64,000 nt of DNA. It comes from Companilactobacillus furfuricola. GTDB taxonomy: Bacteria; Bacillota; Bacilli; Lactobacillales; Lactobacillaceae. The notes below the pieces were generated by a model. That model was not told the origin of the DNA, did no database searches, and saw only the letters and a program-made list of their open reading frames with translations. Shown one piece after another: positions 9,223 through 19,240 of the stretch. The position numbers and the translations under genes are program-made. Where the stretch lies: the NCBI RefSeq assembly GCF_003946325.1, contig NZ_RHNT01000001.1:1-64000 (forward strand), given 5' to 3'. Numbering within the stretch: position 1 is the first letter of the stretch; each line of letters starts with the position of its first letter.

Positions 9223-9955
9223 CAATTCGTTTTTCGGTATTTTTGTTTCGATCGTAGTTTATTTGATCGGTGTATTTTTATTCCGTAAATCCAAAGGCTT
9301 TTTCTTATTTCAACCATTATTTGTGGGAATGGTCTTAGGGATTTTTACTTTATGGACGATCCAGCATTTAACCGGTGCATCGCCTGCCGCAGTATATGAT
9401 GCTTATTGGCAAGGAGGTACTAATAATCATATTGGTGCTAATTTCTTGTTTTGGATGTTAAGTCCAGCCACGATTGCGTTTGCAGTTCCACTTTACAAAC
9501 GTAATGACCTGGTTAAAAAATATTGGCTTGAGTTGTTGTTAGCGTTGATCATTGGTCTATTTATTTCGCTTGCAGTCATTTATGCAGCTACTAAAGCCAT
9601 GGGCTTGTCTGACAAAGTTATCGCATCACTACTGCCATCATCAGCTACAACGGCTATCGCTATGCCACTGGCTGCCGGTATCGGCGGAGAACCTGCCATC
9701 ACAGCGATGACATGTATCTTGAATGCCGTGATCATCTTAGCATTAGGTGATCAACTAGTTAAATTATTCCGGCTTCAAAAAGATCCCATCGGAGTTGGTT
9801 TAGGTCTAGGTACTTCCGGAAAAACAGTTGGTTCTGCTAAGGCAGTTCAACTAGGTTCGATCCAAGGTGCAATGGCATCGATCTCACTAGTGGTAATTGG
9901 CGTCGTAACTGACTTAGTTGTGCCAATATTCGCAAAGTGGGTTGGATTAGTCTAA
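9209..9955 (+). CDS. lrgB: LrgB/CidB family membrane protein
   Basis: 248-aa integral membrane protein with many hydrophobic helices and the conserved LrgB segments SSATTAIAMPLAAGIGGEP, LGLGTSGKTVGSAKA and GSIQGAMASISLV. It acts together with LrgA/CidA. Start choice: ATGs occur at 9206 and 9209, and AGGAGG (9197-9202) is best spaced for 9209. An upstream ATG at 9182 lies before the Shine-Dalgarno and is rejected. Confidence 0.88.
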   Translation: MAIINNSFFGIFVSIVVYLIGVFLFRKSKGFFLFQPLFVGMVLGIFTLWTIQHLTGASPAAVYDAYWQGGTNNHIGANFLFWMLSPATIAFAVPLYKRNDLVKKYWLELLLALIIGLFISLAVIYAATKAMGLSDKVIASLLPSSATTAIAMPLAAGIGGEPAITAMTCILNAVIILALGDQLVKLFRLQKDPIGVGLGLGTSGKTVGSAKAVQLGSIQGAMASISLVVIGVVTDLVVPIFAKWVGLV

Positions 9956-10010
9956 GAAACTGATTATTATTAAGTTGTATTAAAAAATTGATTCTTGGAG
10001 GCATTAATTT

Positions 10011-11006
10011 ATGAAGCTTATTGACTATGGTGTTAGAGAAGATGAAAGACCTTACATTGAGGAATGGTCGAAGAACAATAACATTGAAGTTAAGATCGTA
10101 TCTGATTTATTGAATCCTGAAACAATTGAACAAGCAAAAGGTTATGACGGGGTAGTTTGTTATCAACAATTACCTTATGATCCAGCAATTTTTGACAAGA
10201 TGAATGAATTCGGAATTCACGTCATGTCGTTGAGAAACGTTGGTGTCGACAATGTACCTTTTGATGCACTTAAGAAAAATGATATCAAGTTAACTAACGT
10301 ACCAAGTTATTCGCCAACGGCAATTGCCGAATATTCAGTGACTGGCTTAATGATTTTGTTAAGAAGTATGAAATCAATGATCAGAAAAGTCGACAAGCAT
10401 AACTTCTTGTGGGCTCCTGACATCGGCCGTGAACTGAATGAACTGACTGTTGGTGTTGCAGGAACTGGTCGTATTGGTCGTGCAGCGATCAAGATCTATC
10501 AAGGATTTGGCGCTAAAGTGATTGCTTTTGATAAGTTCCATAATGAGGATATCGAAAAACAAGGACTTTACGTTGATTCACTAGAAGAATTACTCAAACA
10601 ATCAGATGTTGTAACACTTCATCTGCCTAGCTTGGGTAAAGGCAATACTGTTATCAATAAAGATACTATTGCCAATATGAAAGACAATGCCATCGTTGTA
10701 AATACAGGTCGTGGTGACTTGATCAAGACTGCCGACCTTTACGATGCTGTAGTTTCAGGAAAACTAGCTGGTGCAGTGTTGGATGTTTATGAAAACGAAG
10801 TGGGTATTTTCAACGCAGATCATAGTGGTGAACCACTAAATGACGAACTTTTATCAAATATGATCGATAATCCTAAGTTCATTATTTCACCACATATTGC
10901 TTTTTACACAACTACGGCTGTAAAGAACATGGCAACCATTTCGTTGGACTCCATGCTCGATGAATTACAAAATGGAAAATCTGATAACGAAATAGACTTA
11001 AATTAA
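10011..11006 (+). CDS. ldhD: D-lactate dehydrogenase family (D-2-hydroxyacid dehydrogenase)
   Basis: 331-aa NAD-dependent dehydrogenase reducing pyruvate to D-lactate, the fermentative step that regenerates NAD. The Rossmann motif is GTGRIG near residue 151; the catalytic Arg is in NTGRGD, the Glu in DVYENEVGIFN and the His in SPHIAFYTT, all typical of lactobacillar LdhD. Related D-2-hydroxyisocaproate dehydrogenases are similar, so the substrate is not certain. GGAGG is 9 nt upstream of ATG. It stands alone between lrgB and the pdh operon. Confidence 0.88.
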   Translation: MKLIDYGVREDERPYIEEWSKNNNIEVKIVSDLLNPETIEQAKGYDGVVCYQQLPYDPAIFDKMNEFGIHVMSLRNVGVDNVPFDALKKNDIKLTNVPSYSPTAIAEYSVTGLMILLRSMKSMIRKVDKHNFLWAPDIGRELNELTVGVAGTGRIGRAAIKIYQGFGAKVIAFDKFHNEDIEKQGLYVDSLEELLKQSDVVTLHLPSLGKGNTVINKDTIANMKDNAIVVNTGRGDLIKTADLYDAVVSGKLAGAVLDVYENEVGIFNADHSGEPLNDELLSNMIDNPKFIISPHIAFYTTTAVKNMATISLDSMLDELQNGKSDNEIDLN

Positions 11007-11032
11007 AAAATGAAAAGGTTACAGAAATTACC

Positions 11033-11060
11033 TTGTGTTTTCGTTTAAAAATGATAAACT
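11033..11060 (+). promoter_or_regulatory. Candidate pdh operon promoter
   Basis: TTGTGT (11033-11038), 16-bp spacer, TAAACT (11055-11060), 68 bp before pdhA. A small AAGGT/ACCTT hairpin just upstream might end ldhD transcription. No convincing cre site was seen. Confidence 0.5.
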
Positions 11061-11127
11061 AAAGGTATTGAAAACCCTTACAGTTTTTCTGTGAGTGTTT
11101 TAGCTTTTTATGGAAGGAATGTGAATA

Positions 11128-12234
11128 ATGGCAAATAAATCAGTTGTTGATTTTGAAGCAATTAAGAAAGACTTGGCAAATTTGCCTAAGCCAATTCAGA
11201 TTTTGGATGAAAATTCAAAAGTTGTAGATCAAGCAGCTTTTGACTCATTCTCTGATGATGACTTAGTTGAATTTATGAAGAAGATGGTTTGGGAACGTGC
11301 ATTGCACGAACAAACTATGAACTTCTCACGTCAAGGACGTATGGGATTTTATGCTCCTACTGAAGGTGAGGAAGCATCAGAAATGGGTACAGTCTTAGCT
11401 ATGAAGAAGCAAGACTACCTATTACCTGCTTATCGTGATCTTCCTCAACTAATTCAACATGGTGCTACAGTAACTGAAGCTTACTTGTGGTCAAGAGGAC
11501 ATGTTGTTGGTAACGAGTACAACGCTAATGCAATGATGCCACAAATCATTATCGGTGCTGCATTTGATGAAGCTGCCGGTGTTGGTCTTGGTATCAAGAA
11601 GAACAAAGAAGAAGACACAATTGCCTTTACTTATACTGGTGATGGTGGTACTTCACAAGGTGATAGTTACGAAGGAATGAACTTCGCTGGTGCATTCCAA
11701 ACACCAACTTTATTCATTGTTCAAAATAATGGTTTCGCTATTTCTACACCAAGACATAAGCAAACAGCTGCTCCATCGTTAGCTCAAAAAGCAGTTGCTG
11801 CTGGTATCCCAAGTGTTCAAGTAGATGGTATGGATATCTTGGCATGTTACACAGTTGCTAAAGCAGCTCGTGATTATATTGTTGCTGGAAATGGTCCTGT
11901 AATGATCGAAACATTAACATATCGTTACGGTGCTCACTCAAGTGCTGGTGATGACCCATCACGTTACAGAACTGAAGAAGACGTGAAACCTTGGCATGAA
12001 AAGGATCCTCTCATTCGTTTGAGAAAGGTTCTTGAAGACAAGGGACTTTGGTCAGATGAACAAGAAGACAAACTTGTTGAAGAATATAAGAACTCATTCA
12101 AGGACGCTATCAAGGAAGCAGATGCTGTCGCTAAAGACAAAGTTTCAGACATGTTGAAACGTACATTTGAAATTCCAACTCCAGAATTGAGAAAAGAAAT
12201 CGAAAAATTCGAAGCAAAGGAGTCTAAAGAATAA
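11128..12234 (+). CDS. pdhA: Pyruvate dehydrogenase E1 alpha subunit
   Basis: 368-aa thiamine-diphosphate enzyme subunit. The [17 protein letters not shown] segment (ThDP/Mg motif GDG..N) and the phosphorylation-loop-like [17 protein letters not shown] are diagnostic. With PdhB it decarboxylates pyruvate and passes the acetyl group to the lipoyl arm of E2. First gene of a four-gene operon; its stop overlaps the pdhB start by one base (TAATG). Codons are of the highly expressed type (gaa, act, ggt, cgt). Confidence 0.96.
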   Translation: MANKSVVDFEAIKKDLANLPKPIQILDENSKVVDQAAFDSFSDDDLVEFMKKMVWERALHEQTMNFSRQGRMGFYAPTEGEEASEMGTVLAMKKQDYLLPAYRDLPQLIQHGATVTEAYLWSRGHVVGNEYNANAMMPQIIIGAAFDEAAGVGLGIKKNKEEDTIAFTYTGDGGTSQGDSYEGMNFAGAFQTPTLFIVQNNGFAISTPRHKQTAAPSLAQKAVAAGIPSVQVDGMDILACYTVAKAARDYIVAGNGPVMIETLTYRYGAHSSAGDDPSRYRTEEDVKPWHEKDPLIRLRKVLEDKGLWSDEQEDKLVEEYKNSFKDAIKEADAVAKDKVSDMLKRTFEIPTPELRKEIEKFEAKESKE

Positions 12235-13211
12235 TGGCAAAAATGACTTATATTAAGGCTATCACTGATGCTTTGGACATCATGCTAGAAGATGATCCCA
12301 AAACATTGATCTTCGGTGAAGACGTTGGTAAAAACGGTGGTGTCTTCAGAACAACTCAAGGGTTACAAGAAAAATATGGTGAAGACCGTGTCTTCGATAC
12401 ACCATTAGCTGAATCAGGAATCTTAGGTTTAGCAACAGGTTTAGGTGTTAAAGGATTCCGTCCTATTCCTGAAATTCAATTTATGGGATTCTCATTTGAA
12501 GCTATGGACCAAATCGTTGGTCAAGAAGCTAGAATGCGTTTCCGTTTCAACGGTAAGCAAACATCACCTGTAACGATCCGTACACCTTATGGTGGTGGTA
12601 CACATACGGCTGAAATGCATGCTGATAACTTAGAAAACTACTTCGCATCAACACCAGGTTTACGTGTTGTTATGCCAAGTAACCCATATGATGCAAAGGG
12701 ACTATTGATTTCATCAATTGAAAACAATGACCCAGTGCTATTCATGGAAAACCTTAAGTTATATCGTTCAATGAAGGATGATATTCCAGAAGGTAAATAT
12801 ACTGTTCCATTAGACAAAGCAAACGTTGTCCAAGAAGGTACAGATATTACTATCGTAGCTTACGGTGCTGAAGTTAATGAAGCTAAGAAAGCTGCTGAAA
12901 CATTAGCTAAGGACGGAGTTTCTGCTGAAGTCATCGACCTTAGAACAGTTTCACCTATTGATACAGAAACAATCTTCAAGTCAATTGAAAAGACACACAA
13001 AGTTGTTATCGTTCAAGAAGCTCAAAAGATGGCTGGTGTTGGTGCTACAGTTGCATCTGCAATCGCTGAAGATGCCATCCTTTCACTCGATGCACCAATT
13101 GGTAGAGTTGCCGCTCCAAATAGTGTTTATCCATTTGCTCAGGCCGAAGATTACTGGATCCCAGGCGCAGATGAAATTGTCGAGAAAGCAAACGAAATTT
13201 TAAACTACTAA
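12234..13211 (+). CDS. pdhB: Pyruvate dehydrogenase E1 beta subunit
   Basis: 325-aa partner of PdhA. The sequence [19 protein letters not shown], the [12 protein letters not shown] segment and the C-terminal transketolase domain ([17 protein letters not shown] region) are standard for E1 beta. It completes the alpha2beta2 E1 heterotetramer. Start overlaps the pdhA stop, indicating coupled translation. Confidence 0.96.
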   Translation: MAKMTYIKAITDALDIMLEDDPKTLIFGEDVGKNGGVFRTTQGLQEKYGEDRVFDTPLAESGILGLATGLGVKGFRPIPEIQFMGFSFEAMDQIVGQEARMRFRFNGKQTSPVTIRTPYGGGTHTAEMHADNLENYFASTPGLRVVMPSNPYDAKGLLISSIENNDPVLFMENLKLYRSMKDDIPEGKYTVPLDKANVVQEGTDITIVAYGAEVNEAKKAAETLAKDGVSAEVIDLRTVSPIDTETIFKSIEKTHKVVIVQEAQKMAGVGATVASAIAEDAILSLDAPIGRVAAPNSVYPFAQAEDYWIPGADEIVEKANEILNY

Positions 13212-13244
13212 TTTTTTAAAGCATAGAAGGGAAGGGTTCTAAAC

Positions 13245-14543
13245 ATGGCCTTTAAATTTAAACTACCTGAATTAGGTGAAGGAATGGCCGAAGGTGAAGT
13301 TGCTAGCTGGCTTGTTAAAGAAGGAGACGAAGTTAAAGAAGATGACTCTTTAGTTGAAATCCAAAATGATAAATCAGTTGAGGAACTACCTTCTCCAGTT
13401 TCTGGTACCGTTAAACAAATCGTGGCTCAAGAAGGAGATACTGTAGAAATTGGTGACACTTTGATCGTTATCGATGACGGTTCTGCTGATACAGGTGATG
13501 ATGACGCTCCTGCAGCTGACGATGCTAAGGCTGATGAAGCTGCACCAGCAGCAGATGACACAGCCGCTCCTGCTGCCGCAGCACCAGCAGAAGCCACTGG
13601 TTCAGCTAATGAAAACTATTTAGCAATGCCATCAGTTCGTCAATATGCTCGTGATAAAGGTGTGGACCTTTCAACAGTTACACCATCAGGTAAGCACGGA
13701 CAAATCACACAAGCTGATGTCGACGCAGCAGGCTCAGGTGCAGCCGCACCAGCTGCATCTGCAGCTGCAGCTCCTGCAGCTGCAGATGCTCCAGCAGAAA
13801 CAGCTACACCAATCAAACCTTACAAGTCAGATCAACCAGAACTTGAAACTCGTGAAAAGATGTCTATGACTAGAAAGGCAATTGCTAAGGCAATGTCTGA
13901 AAGTAAACATAGAACTCCTCACGTTACAAGTTTCGATGATGTTGAAGTTTCAGCATTGATGGCTAACCGTAAGAAGTACAAACAAATTGCTGCTGACAAG
14001 GATATCCATCTAACATTCTTGCCATACATCGTTAAAGCATTAGTTGCTGTTATGAAAGAATATCCAGAATTCAATGCTTCGATCGATGATACTACACAAG
14101 AAATTGTTTACAAACATTACTTTAATGTTGGTATTGCAACAAACACTGACCATGGTCTATACGTTCCAAATGTCAAGAACGCTGATTCGAAGGGCATGTT
14201 TGAAATTGCCAAAGAGATCACAGAAAACTCACAACTTGCTTATGATAACAAACTAAGCATGGACAAGATGTCTGGTGGTTCAATTACTATCAGTAATGTT
14301 GGTTCAATCGGTGGTGGCTGGTTTACACCAGTTATCAACCAACCTGAAAGTGCTATTTTAGGTGTTGGTAAGATTGCTAACGAACCATATGTTGACGAAG
14401 AGGGCAACATCCAAGTTGGTAAGATGCTCAAGCTTTCATTAAGTTATGATCACAGATTGATCGATGGTGCTTTGGCACAAAATGCATTGAACTTAATGAA
14501 GAAACTTCTACATGATCCAGATATGTTGTTAATGGAGGGATAG
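13245..14543 (+). CDS. pdhC: Dihydrolipoamide acetyltransferase (PDH E2)
   Basis: 432 aa. One lipoyl domain at residues ~1-80 with the lipoylated Lys in IQNDKSVEEL, an Ala/Pro/Asp-rich linker (~85-120), a peripheral subunit binding domain (~125-160: MPSVRQYARDKGVDLSTV), a second Ala-rich linker, then the acetyltransferase core from ~205 ending with SLSYDHRLIDGA, which holds the catalytic His and Asp. It forms the core of the PDH complex and transfers acetyl to CoA. The linkers are hydrophilic swinging arms. Only one lipoyl domain is present, as in many lactobacilli. Confidence 0.96.
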   Translation: MAFKFKLPELGEGMAEGEVASWLVKEGDEVKEDDSLVEIQNDKSVEELPSPVSGTVKQIVAQEGDTVEIGDTLIVIDDGSADTGDDDAPAADDAKADEAAPAADDTAAPAAAAPAEATGSANENYLAMPSVRQYARDKGVDLSTVTPSGKHGQITQADVDAAGSGAAAPAASAAAAPAAADAPAETATPIKPYKSDQPELETREKMSMTRKAIAKAMSESKHRTPHVTSFDDVEVSALMANRKKYKQIAADKDIHLTFLPYIVKALVAVMKEYPEFNASIDDTTQEIVYKHYFNVGIATNTDHGLYVPNVKNADSKGMFEIAKEITENSQLAYDNKLSMDKMSGGSITISNVGSIGGGWFTPVINQPESAILGVGKIANEPYVDEEGNIQVGKMLKLSLSYDHRLIDGALAQNALNLMKKLLHDPDMLLMEG

Positions 14544-14550
14544 ATAAAAC

Positions 14551-15978
14551 ATGGCAGAAAATGTTGTTGAAAAAGATACAGTAATTATTGGTTCAGGTCC
14601 TGGTGGATATGTTGCAGCTATTCGTGCAGCAGAATATGGCCAAACAGTCGCAGTTATTGAAAAATCAGACACAGTTGGTGGCGTTTGTCTAAACGTTGGA
14701 TGTGTTCCTTCAAAGGCACTTATTGCCGCAGGTAACAGATTAAAACAAGACAAAGATTCATCGATTTATGGTATTACAACACAAGGTGCTGAAATTGATT
14801 TTTCAAAGACACAAGAATGGAAACAAACACAAGTTGTTGATCGTATGACAAGTGGTGTTAACATGCTTCTTAAGAAACACAAAGTTGAATTGATCAATGG
14901 TGAAGCTTACTTAGATAGCAATACACAATTACGTGTAATGCCAAGTGGTCCTCGTCAATTTATGGATAATGGTGGAGGCCAAACTATCAAGTTCAAGAAC
15001 TTGATTTTGGCAACAGGAAGCCGTCCCGTTGAAATCAGAGGATTTAAGTTTAGCGACCGTATCATTGACTCAACTGGTGGTTTGAACCTTCCAGAAATTC
15101 CTAAGGAATTCGTTGTCATCGGTGGTGGATATGTTGGATCAGAGTTAGCTGGTGCTTATGCTGACCTTGGTGCACATGTAACTATCCTTGAAGGTACAAA
15201 ACAAATCATTCCTAACTTTGAAAAAGACATGGTTTCTATCGTCAAGAAGAACCTTGAATCTAAAGGCGTAGATATTATCACAAACGCAATGGCTAAAAAG
15301 GCCGATGAAACTGACAAAGACGTTACTGTAACTTATGAAGTTGATGGTAAGGAACAAACAGTTACTGCAGATTACTGCATGGTAACAGTTGGTAGACGTC
15401 CTAACACAGATAACTTCGGAATTGAAATGACAGACGTTAAGACTAATGATCGTGGTTTGATCGAAGTCGACGAAAAAGGTCGTACATCAGTTCCTAACAT
15501 TTATGCCGTTGGTGATATCGTTCCTGGTCCAGCTCTAGCCCACAAAGCTTTCTTTGAAGCTAAAGTTGCTGCAGGTGCAATCTCAGGTAAGAATACTGCT
15601 AATGACTTTATCGGTGTTCCAGCTGTCTGCTTTACTGACCCTGAACTTGCTTCAGTTGGTTTAACTAAAGAAGAAGCTAAAGACAAAGGAATCGAAACAA
15701 ACGTTGCTAAGTTCCCATTTGCCGGAAACGCACGTGCCGTTTCATTGGATGAAGCTGAAGGATTCGTAAGAATCGTTGCTGAAAAAGAATCAAATACAAT
15801 CATTGGTGCACAAGTTGTCGGACCTGGTGCTAGTGAATTGATTTCTGAATTAAGCTTGGCGGTTAATTGTCAATTGAATGCGGAGGACGTTGCATTAACG
15901 ATTCATCCACATCCAACATTGGGCGAACCTGTTCAAGAAGCAGCTGATATTCTTATCGGTTACCCTACACACGTTTAA
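14551..15978 (+). CDS. pdhD: Dihydrolipoamide dehydrogenase (PDH E3)
   Basis: 475-aa FAD flavoprotein that reoxidises dihydrolipoamide and reduces NAD. The FAD-binding GSGPGGYVAAIRAAEYG is at the N-terminus, the redox-active disulfide is in GGVCLNVGCVPSKAL, the NAD domain has IGGGYVGSELAG, and the C-terminal catalytic His-Glu is in IHPHPTLGEPVQEA. Its Shine-Dalgarno GGAGGG lies within the pdhC end, so it is the last gene of the pdhABCD operon. Confidence 0.96.
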   Translation: MAENVVEKDTVIIGSGPGGYVAAIRAAEYGQTVAVIEKSDTVGGVCLNVGCVPSKALIAAGNRLKQDKDSSIYGITTQGAEIDFSKTQEWKQTQVVDRMTSGVNMLLKKHKVELINGEAYLDSNTQLRVMPSGPRQFMDNGGGQTIKFKNLILATGSRPVEIRGFKFSDRIIDSTGGLNLPEIPKEFVVIGGGYVGSELAGAYADLGAHVTILEGTKQIIPNFEKDMVSIVKKNLESKGVDIITNAMAKKADETDKDVTVTYEVDGKEQTVTADYCMVTVGRRPNTDNFGIEMTDVKTNDRGLIEVDEKGRTSVPNIYAVGDIVPGPALAHKAFFEAKVAAGAISGKNTANDFIGVPAVCFTDPELASVGLTKEEAKDKGIETNVAKFPFAGNARAVSLDEAEGFVRIVAEKESNTIIGAQVVGPGASELISELSLAVNCQLNAEDVALTIHPHPTLGEPVQEAADILIGYPTHV

Positions 15979-15986
15979 ATTACGCA

Positions 15987-16015
15987 AAAGCGATGCAATT
16001 GCATCGCTTTTTTTG
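15987..16015 (+). terminator. Terminator of pdhABCD
   Basis: Perfect stem AAGCGATGCAATTGCATCGCTT followed by a T run. Confidence 0.92.
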
Positions 16016-16053
16016 TATCATTAGAAGTGTAATAAGAATGGGGGAGTATGACG

Positions 16054-16359
16054 ATGCGTGAAAACTACAGTTATCCATTAGAGCCTGAATGGAGCGATGA
16101 CGACATAGTTAAAGTCATCGACTTGTACAATGCAGTTGAAGCTGCTTACGAGCACGGGATCAATAGAGAAGATTTTCTGCAGAAGTACCGTTTATTTTGT
16201 AAAGTAGTTCCTATGAAAATGGACCAGCGTCGACTCGACAAAGAATTTGAGCAAGAGTCAGGTTATTCGATTTATCGGGTATTCAAGCAAAGTCAATCTA
16301 CACCAAGTAATGAGAAAGTAAGGCTACATTATGAAAGAGACAAGTCAAGAAATAGATAA
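16054..16359 (+). CDS. UPF0223 family protein (YktA-like)
   Basis: 101-aa protein beginning MRENYSYPLEPEWSDDDIV, characteristic of the UPF0223 family of unknown function in Firmicutes. It contains no membrane segments. Start 16054 is preferred over ATG 16048 because the GGGGGA Shine-Dalgarno (16040-16045) is 8 nt from it. The 3' end overlaps the next gene by 29 bp; the same pairing (yktA near yktC) occurs in Bacillus. Confidence 0.82.
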   Translation: MRENYSYPLEPEWSDDDIVKVIDLYNAVEAAYEHGINREDFLQKYRLFCKVVPMKMDQRRLDKEFEQESGYSIYRVFKQSQSTPSNEKVRLHYERDKSRNR

Positions 16360-17113
16360 TTTTTTGGTAGATCTGTTGTCAAAAGTTGGCCAAAGTCTTC
16401 GTGAAGATGTTAACAAGAACAAAAATATTGACACTAAATCAGGGCCCAATGATTTAGTAACTAACTTTGATAAGTCTACTGAAAAGAACGTTGTTGGTAT
16501 TATCAAGGAACAATATCCGGATGCGACGATCGTTAGTGAAGAAGGCTACGGTGATGACGTAACGTCAATGAAAGGGTTAGTTTTTTTTGTTGATCCGATC
16601 GACGGCACAATGAATTTCGTCAAATGCCATGATAGTTTTGCATCAATGATCGGTGTCTATTTAGATGGTAAACCTTTTGTTGGTGCAATCATTAATGTTA
16701 TGGAGAATAAGATTTTTCATGGTGGACCGGAACTGGGCGTTTTTGAAAATGAACGGAAATTGGCAGCTCCGATCGACCAGACATTAAAGGATGGTCTGGT
16801 CATAATCAGTGCGCCAATGGTTTTAGCTGACTACGATAATACTCAAGAGGTCGTAGGTAAGAGTAGCGGTCTAAGAGTCTTAGGCTGTGCTGGTTTAGTC
16901 TTTGAACATTTGCTCAAAGGACAGGAAGTTATTTATATGTCTTATTTGCGTCCTTGGGATCTGGCAGCCGGTCGTGTACTTTGTGAGACATTGGGCTTAG
17001 CAGTTGTCGGAGTTGACGGACAACCCGTTAATATGCTACAATCACAAGTCGTAATAGCTGGTACAAAGAACGCTGTTTCCGATGTACTTAAGACAGTTAA
17101 AAATTCAAAATAA
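16331..17113 (+). CDS. Inositol monophosphatase family protein (SuhB/YktC-like)
   Basis: 260-aa Mg-dependent sugar phosphatase of the IMPase/FIG superfamily. Metal-binding residues are in VSEEGYG (Glu pair) and VDPIDGTMNF, and the third Asp is in YLRPWDLAAG. The family hydrolyses inositol phosphates, NADP or fructose 1,6-bisphosphate; the substrate here is unknown. Translation is coupled to the upstream UPF0223 gene through a 29-bp overlap. Confidence 0.88.
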   Translation: MKETSQEIDNFLVDLLSKVGQSLREDVNKNKNIDTKSGPNDLVTNFDKSTEKNVVGIIKEQYPDATIVSEEGYGDDVTSMKGLVFFVDPIDGTMNFVKCHDSFASMIGVYLDGKPFVGAIINVMENKIFHGGPELGVFENERKLAAPIDQTLKDGLVIISAPMVLADYDNTQEVVGKSSGLRVLGCAGLVFEHLLKGQEVIYMSYLRPWDLAAGRVLCETLGLAVVGVDGQPVNMLQSQVVIAGTKNAVSDVLKTVKNSK

Positions 17114-17141
17114 ACTGTGAATTACAATCACAGTTTTTTTA
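17112..17141 (+). terminator. Terminator after the IMPase-family gene
   Basis: AAACTGTGA-TTACAA-TCACAGTTT type stem followed by T7. Overlaps the TAA stop. Confidence 0.9.
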
Positions 17142-17184
17142 TTGCAAGTTATTCAACGCATGTTATATGGAAGGAAGAAGTAAT

Positions 17185-19032
17185 TTGACTAAAAGAAGAG
17201 AAGATATTAGAAATATTGCTATTATCGCCCACGTTGACCACGGTAAAACAACTTTAGTTAACGAAATGCTAAAGCAATCAGACACATTAGGGGAGCATTA
17301 TCAAATTCAAGATCGTGCCCTTGATTCAAACGCAATTGAAAGAGAACGTGGTATCACAATCCTTTCCAAAAACACAGCGGTTGATTATGATGGCAAGAAG
17401 ATCAATATTTTGGATACACCAGGACACGCCGACTTCGGTGGTGAAGTTGAACGTATCATGAAGATGGTTGACGGTGTATTGCTAGTTGTTGATGCTTACG
17501 AAGGAACAATGCCACAAACTCGTTTTGTTCTTAAGAAAGCCCTTGAACAACACTTGACACCTATCGTGGTAATCAACAAGATCGATAGACCAGGTGCTCG
17601 TCCTGAAGAGGTAGTTGATGAAGTGCTTGAACTATTTATCGAATTAGGTGCCAATGATGATCAACTAGATTTCCCAGTTGTTTATGCTTCAGCTATCAAC
17701 GGAACATCAAGTTATTCATCAAATCCTGATGACCAAGAACACACAATGAAACCATTGTTTGACACTATCCTAAAGACTATCCCAGCTCCAGTAGACAATT
17801 CAGAAGAACCATTACAATTCCAAGTTGCTTTACTAGACTACAACGATTATGTTGGTCGTATTGGTATTGGACGTATTTTCCGAGGTACGATCTCTGTAGG
17901 TGATAGTGTTACGGTTATGAAGCTAGATGGGTCAACGAAGAATTTCCGTGTTACTAAGTTATTTGGTTTCATGGGACTTGATCGTGTTGAGATCCAAACT
18001 GCCAAAGCTGGTGATTTGATTGCCGTTTCTGGTATGGAAGACATTTATGTTGGTGAAACAGTTACTCCTGTTGATCACCAAGAAGCACTTCCATTGCTAC
18101 GTATTGATGAACCAACACTACAAATGACATTCCTTCAAAACAACTCACCATTTGCTGGTCGTGAAGGTACAGAAGTTACTGCTAGAAAGATCGATGATCG
18201 TTTAAGAAGACAATTGCATACTGACGTTTCTCTTAAAGTTGAGGACACAGATCAAGCTGGTCAATGGTTAGTATCTGGTCGTGGTGAACTTCATCTATCT
18301 ATTCTTGTTGAAGAAATGCGTCGTGAAGGTTTTGAATTGCAACTTTCTCGTCCTGAAGTTATTTACAAGAATATCGATGGCGTTAACTCAGAGCCATTTG
18401 AAGAGGTAACTATCGATACTCCTGACGAATATGTGGGATCAGTTATCGATGCTATGTCACAACGTAAAGGTGACATGGAAAACATGGAGAGTACCGGTAA
18501 CAGTCAAACTCGTCTAGTATTCTCAGCCCCATCACGTGGTTTGATCGGATTCTCAACTGAATTCCTTTCAATGACTGGTGGATACGGTATTTTGAACCAC
18601 ACATTCTCAGAATACAAACCAGTTGTTAAGAACTGGGAACCAGGTAGAAGAACTGGTGCTTTGGTTTCAATCAACCAAGGTCCTTCAACTACATATTCAC
18701 TTCAATCAGTTGAAGATCGTGGAACATTGTTCATCGGTGCCGGTGTTGATGTTTATGAAGGTATGATCGTTGGTGAAAGTAGTCGTGATCAAGATATCGC
18801 TGTTACTGTTACTAAAGGTAAGAACCTTACTAACACACGTGCTTCTGGTAAAGACCATGCTGCTGCTATCAAGACTCCTAAAGATATGTCTCTAGAACAA
18901 TCGATCGAGTTCTTGAATGAAGATGAACTTTGTGAAGTAACACCAACAAGTGTTAGACTTCGTAAGAAGATCTTAAACACTAACGAACGTAAGAAGTATG
19001 ACAAACAACGTAAAATGTCAAAGAAAGCTTAA
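17185..19032 (+). CDS. typA: Ribosome-associated GTPase TypA/BipA
   Basis: 615-aa translational GTPase. G-domain motifs: [10 protein letters not shown] (P loop), RERGITI (switch I), [10 protein letters not shown] (switch II) and [11 protein letters not shown]-like domains II, III and V follow, and the BipA-specific C-terminal domain. It assists 50S assembly and growth under stress. The start is taken as TTG 17185 because AAGGAAG lies just upstream (17171-17177) and homologues begin close to [20 protein letters not shown] 17167 precedes that Shine-Dalgarno. Confidence 0.93.
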   Translation: MTKRREDIRNIAIIAHVDHGKTTLVNEMLKQSDTLGEHYQIQDRALDSNAIERERGITILSKNTAVDYDGKKINILDTPGHADFGGEVERIMKMVDGVLLVVDAYEGTMPQTRFVLKKALEQHLTPIVVINKIDRPGARPEEVVDEVLELFIELGANDDQLDFPVVYASAINGTSSYSSNPDDQEHTMKPLFDTILKTIPAPVDNSEEPLQFQVALLDYNDYVGRIGIGRIFRGTISVGDSVTVMKLDGSTKNFRVTKLFGFMGLDRVEIQTAKAGDLIAVSGMEDIYVGETVTPVDHQEALPLLRIDEPTLQMTFLQNNSPFAGREGTEVTARKIDDRLRRQLHTDVSLKVEDTDQAGQWLVSGRGELHLSILVEEMRREGFELQLSRPEVIYKNIDGVNSEPFEEVTIDTPDEYVGSVIDAMSQRKGDMENMESTGNSQTRLVFSAPSRGLIGFSTEFLSMTGGYGILNHTFSEYKPVVKNWEPGRRTGALVSINQGPSTTYSLQSVEDRGTLFIGAGVDVYEGMIVGESSRDQDIAVTVTKGKNLTNTRASGKDHAAAIKTPKDMSLEQSIEFLNEDELCEVTPTSVRLRKKILNTNERKKYDKQRKMSKKA

Positions 19033-19046
19033 TTATTAATCGAAAT

Positions 19047-19077
19047 AAAAGTCAGGATATTTTCCTGGCTTTTTTTG
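19047..19077 (+). terminator. Terminator of typA
   Basis: AGTCAGGA-TATT-TTCCTGGCT stem (one G-U pair) followed by T7. Confidence 0.88.
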
Positions 19078-19203
19078 TATCTTGGATCGTTGATCAAGAA
19101 TTGATAATTGCACGATAGATGGTATTTCTTTATCATTAATAAGTGAGCTTATTTTAATTACAGTTTGATAGTTCATCCTAGTTTCCAACAAGATATTGTT
19201 TGG

Positions 19204-19212
19204 TGGTATAAT
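19204..19212 (+). promoter_or_regulatory. Extended -10 promoter for ftsW
   Basis: TGGTATAAT matches an extended -10 box (TGnTATAAT). The -35 (TTCCAA at 19183-19188) is weak. Located 29 bp before the GTG start. Confidence 0.55.
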
Positions 19213-19240
19213 CTTATTATTAGATTTTGGGAGTTTTAAC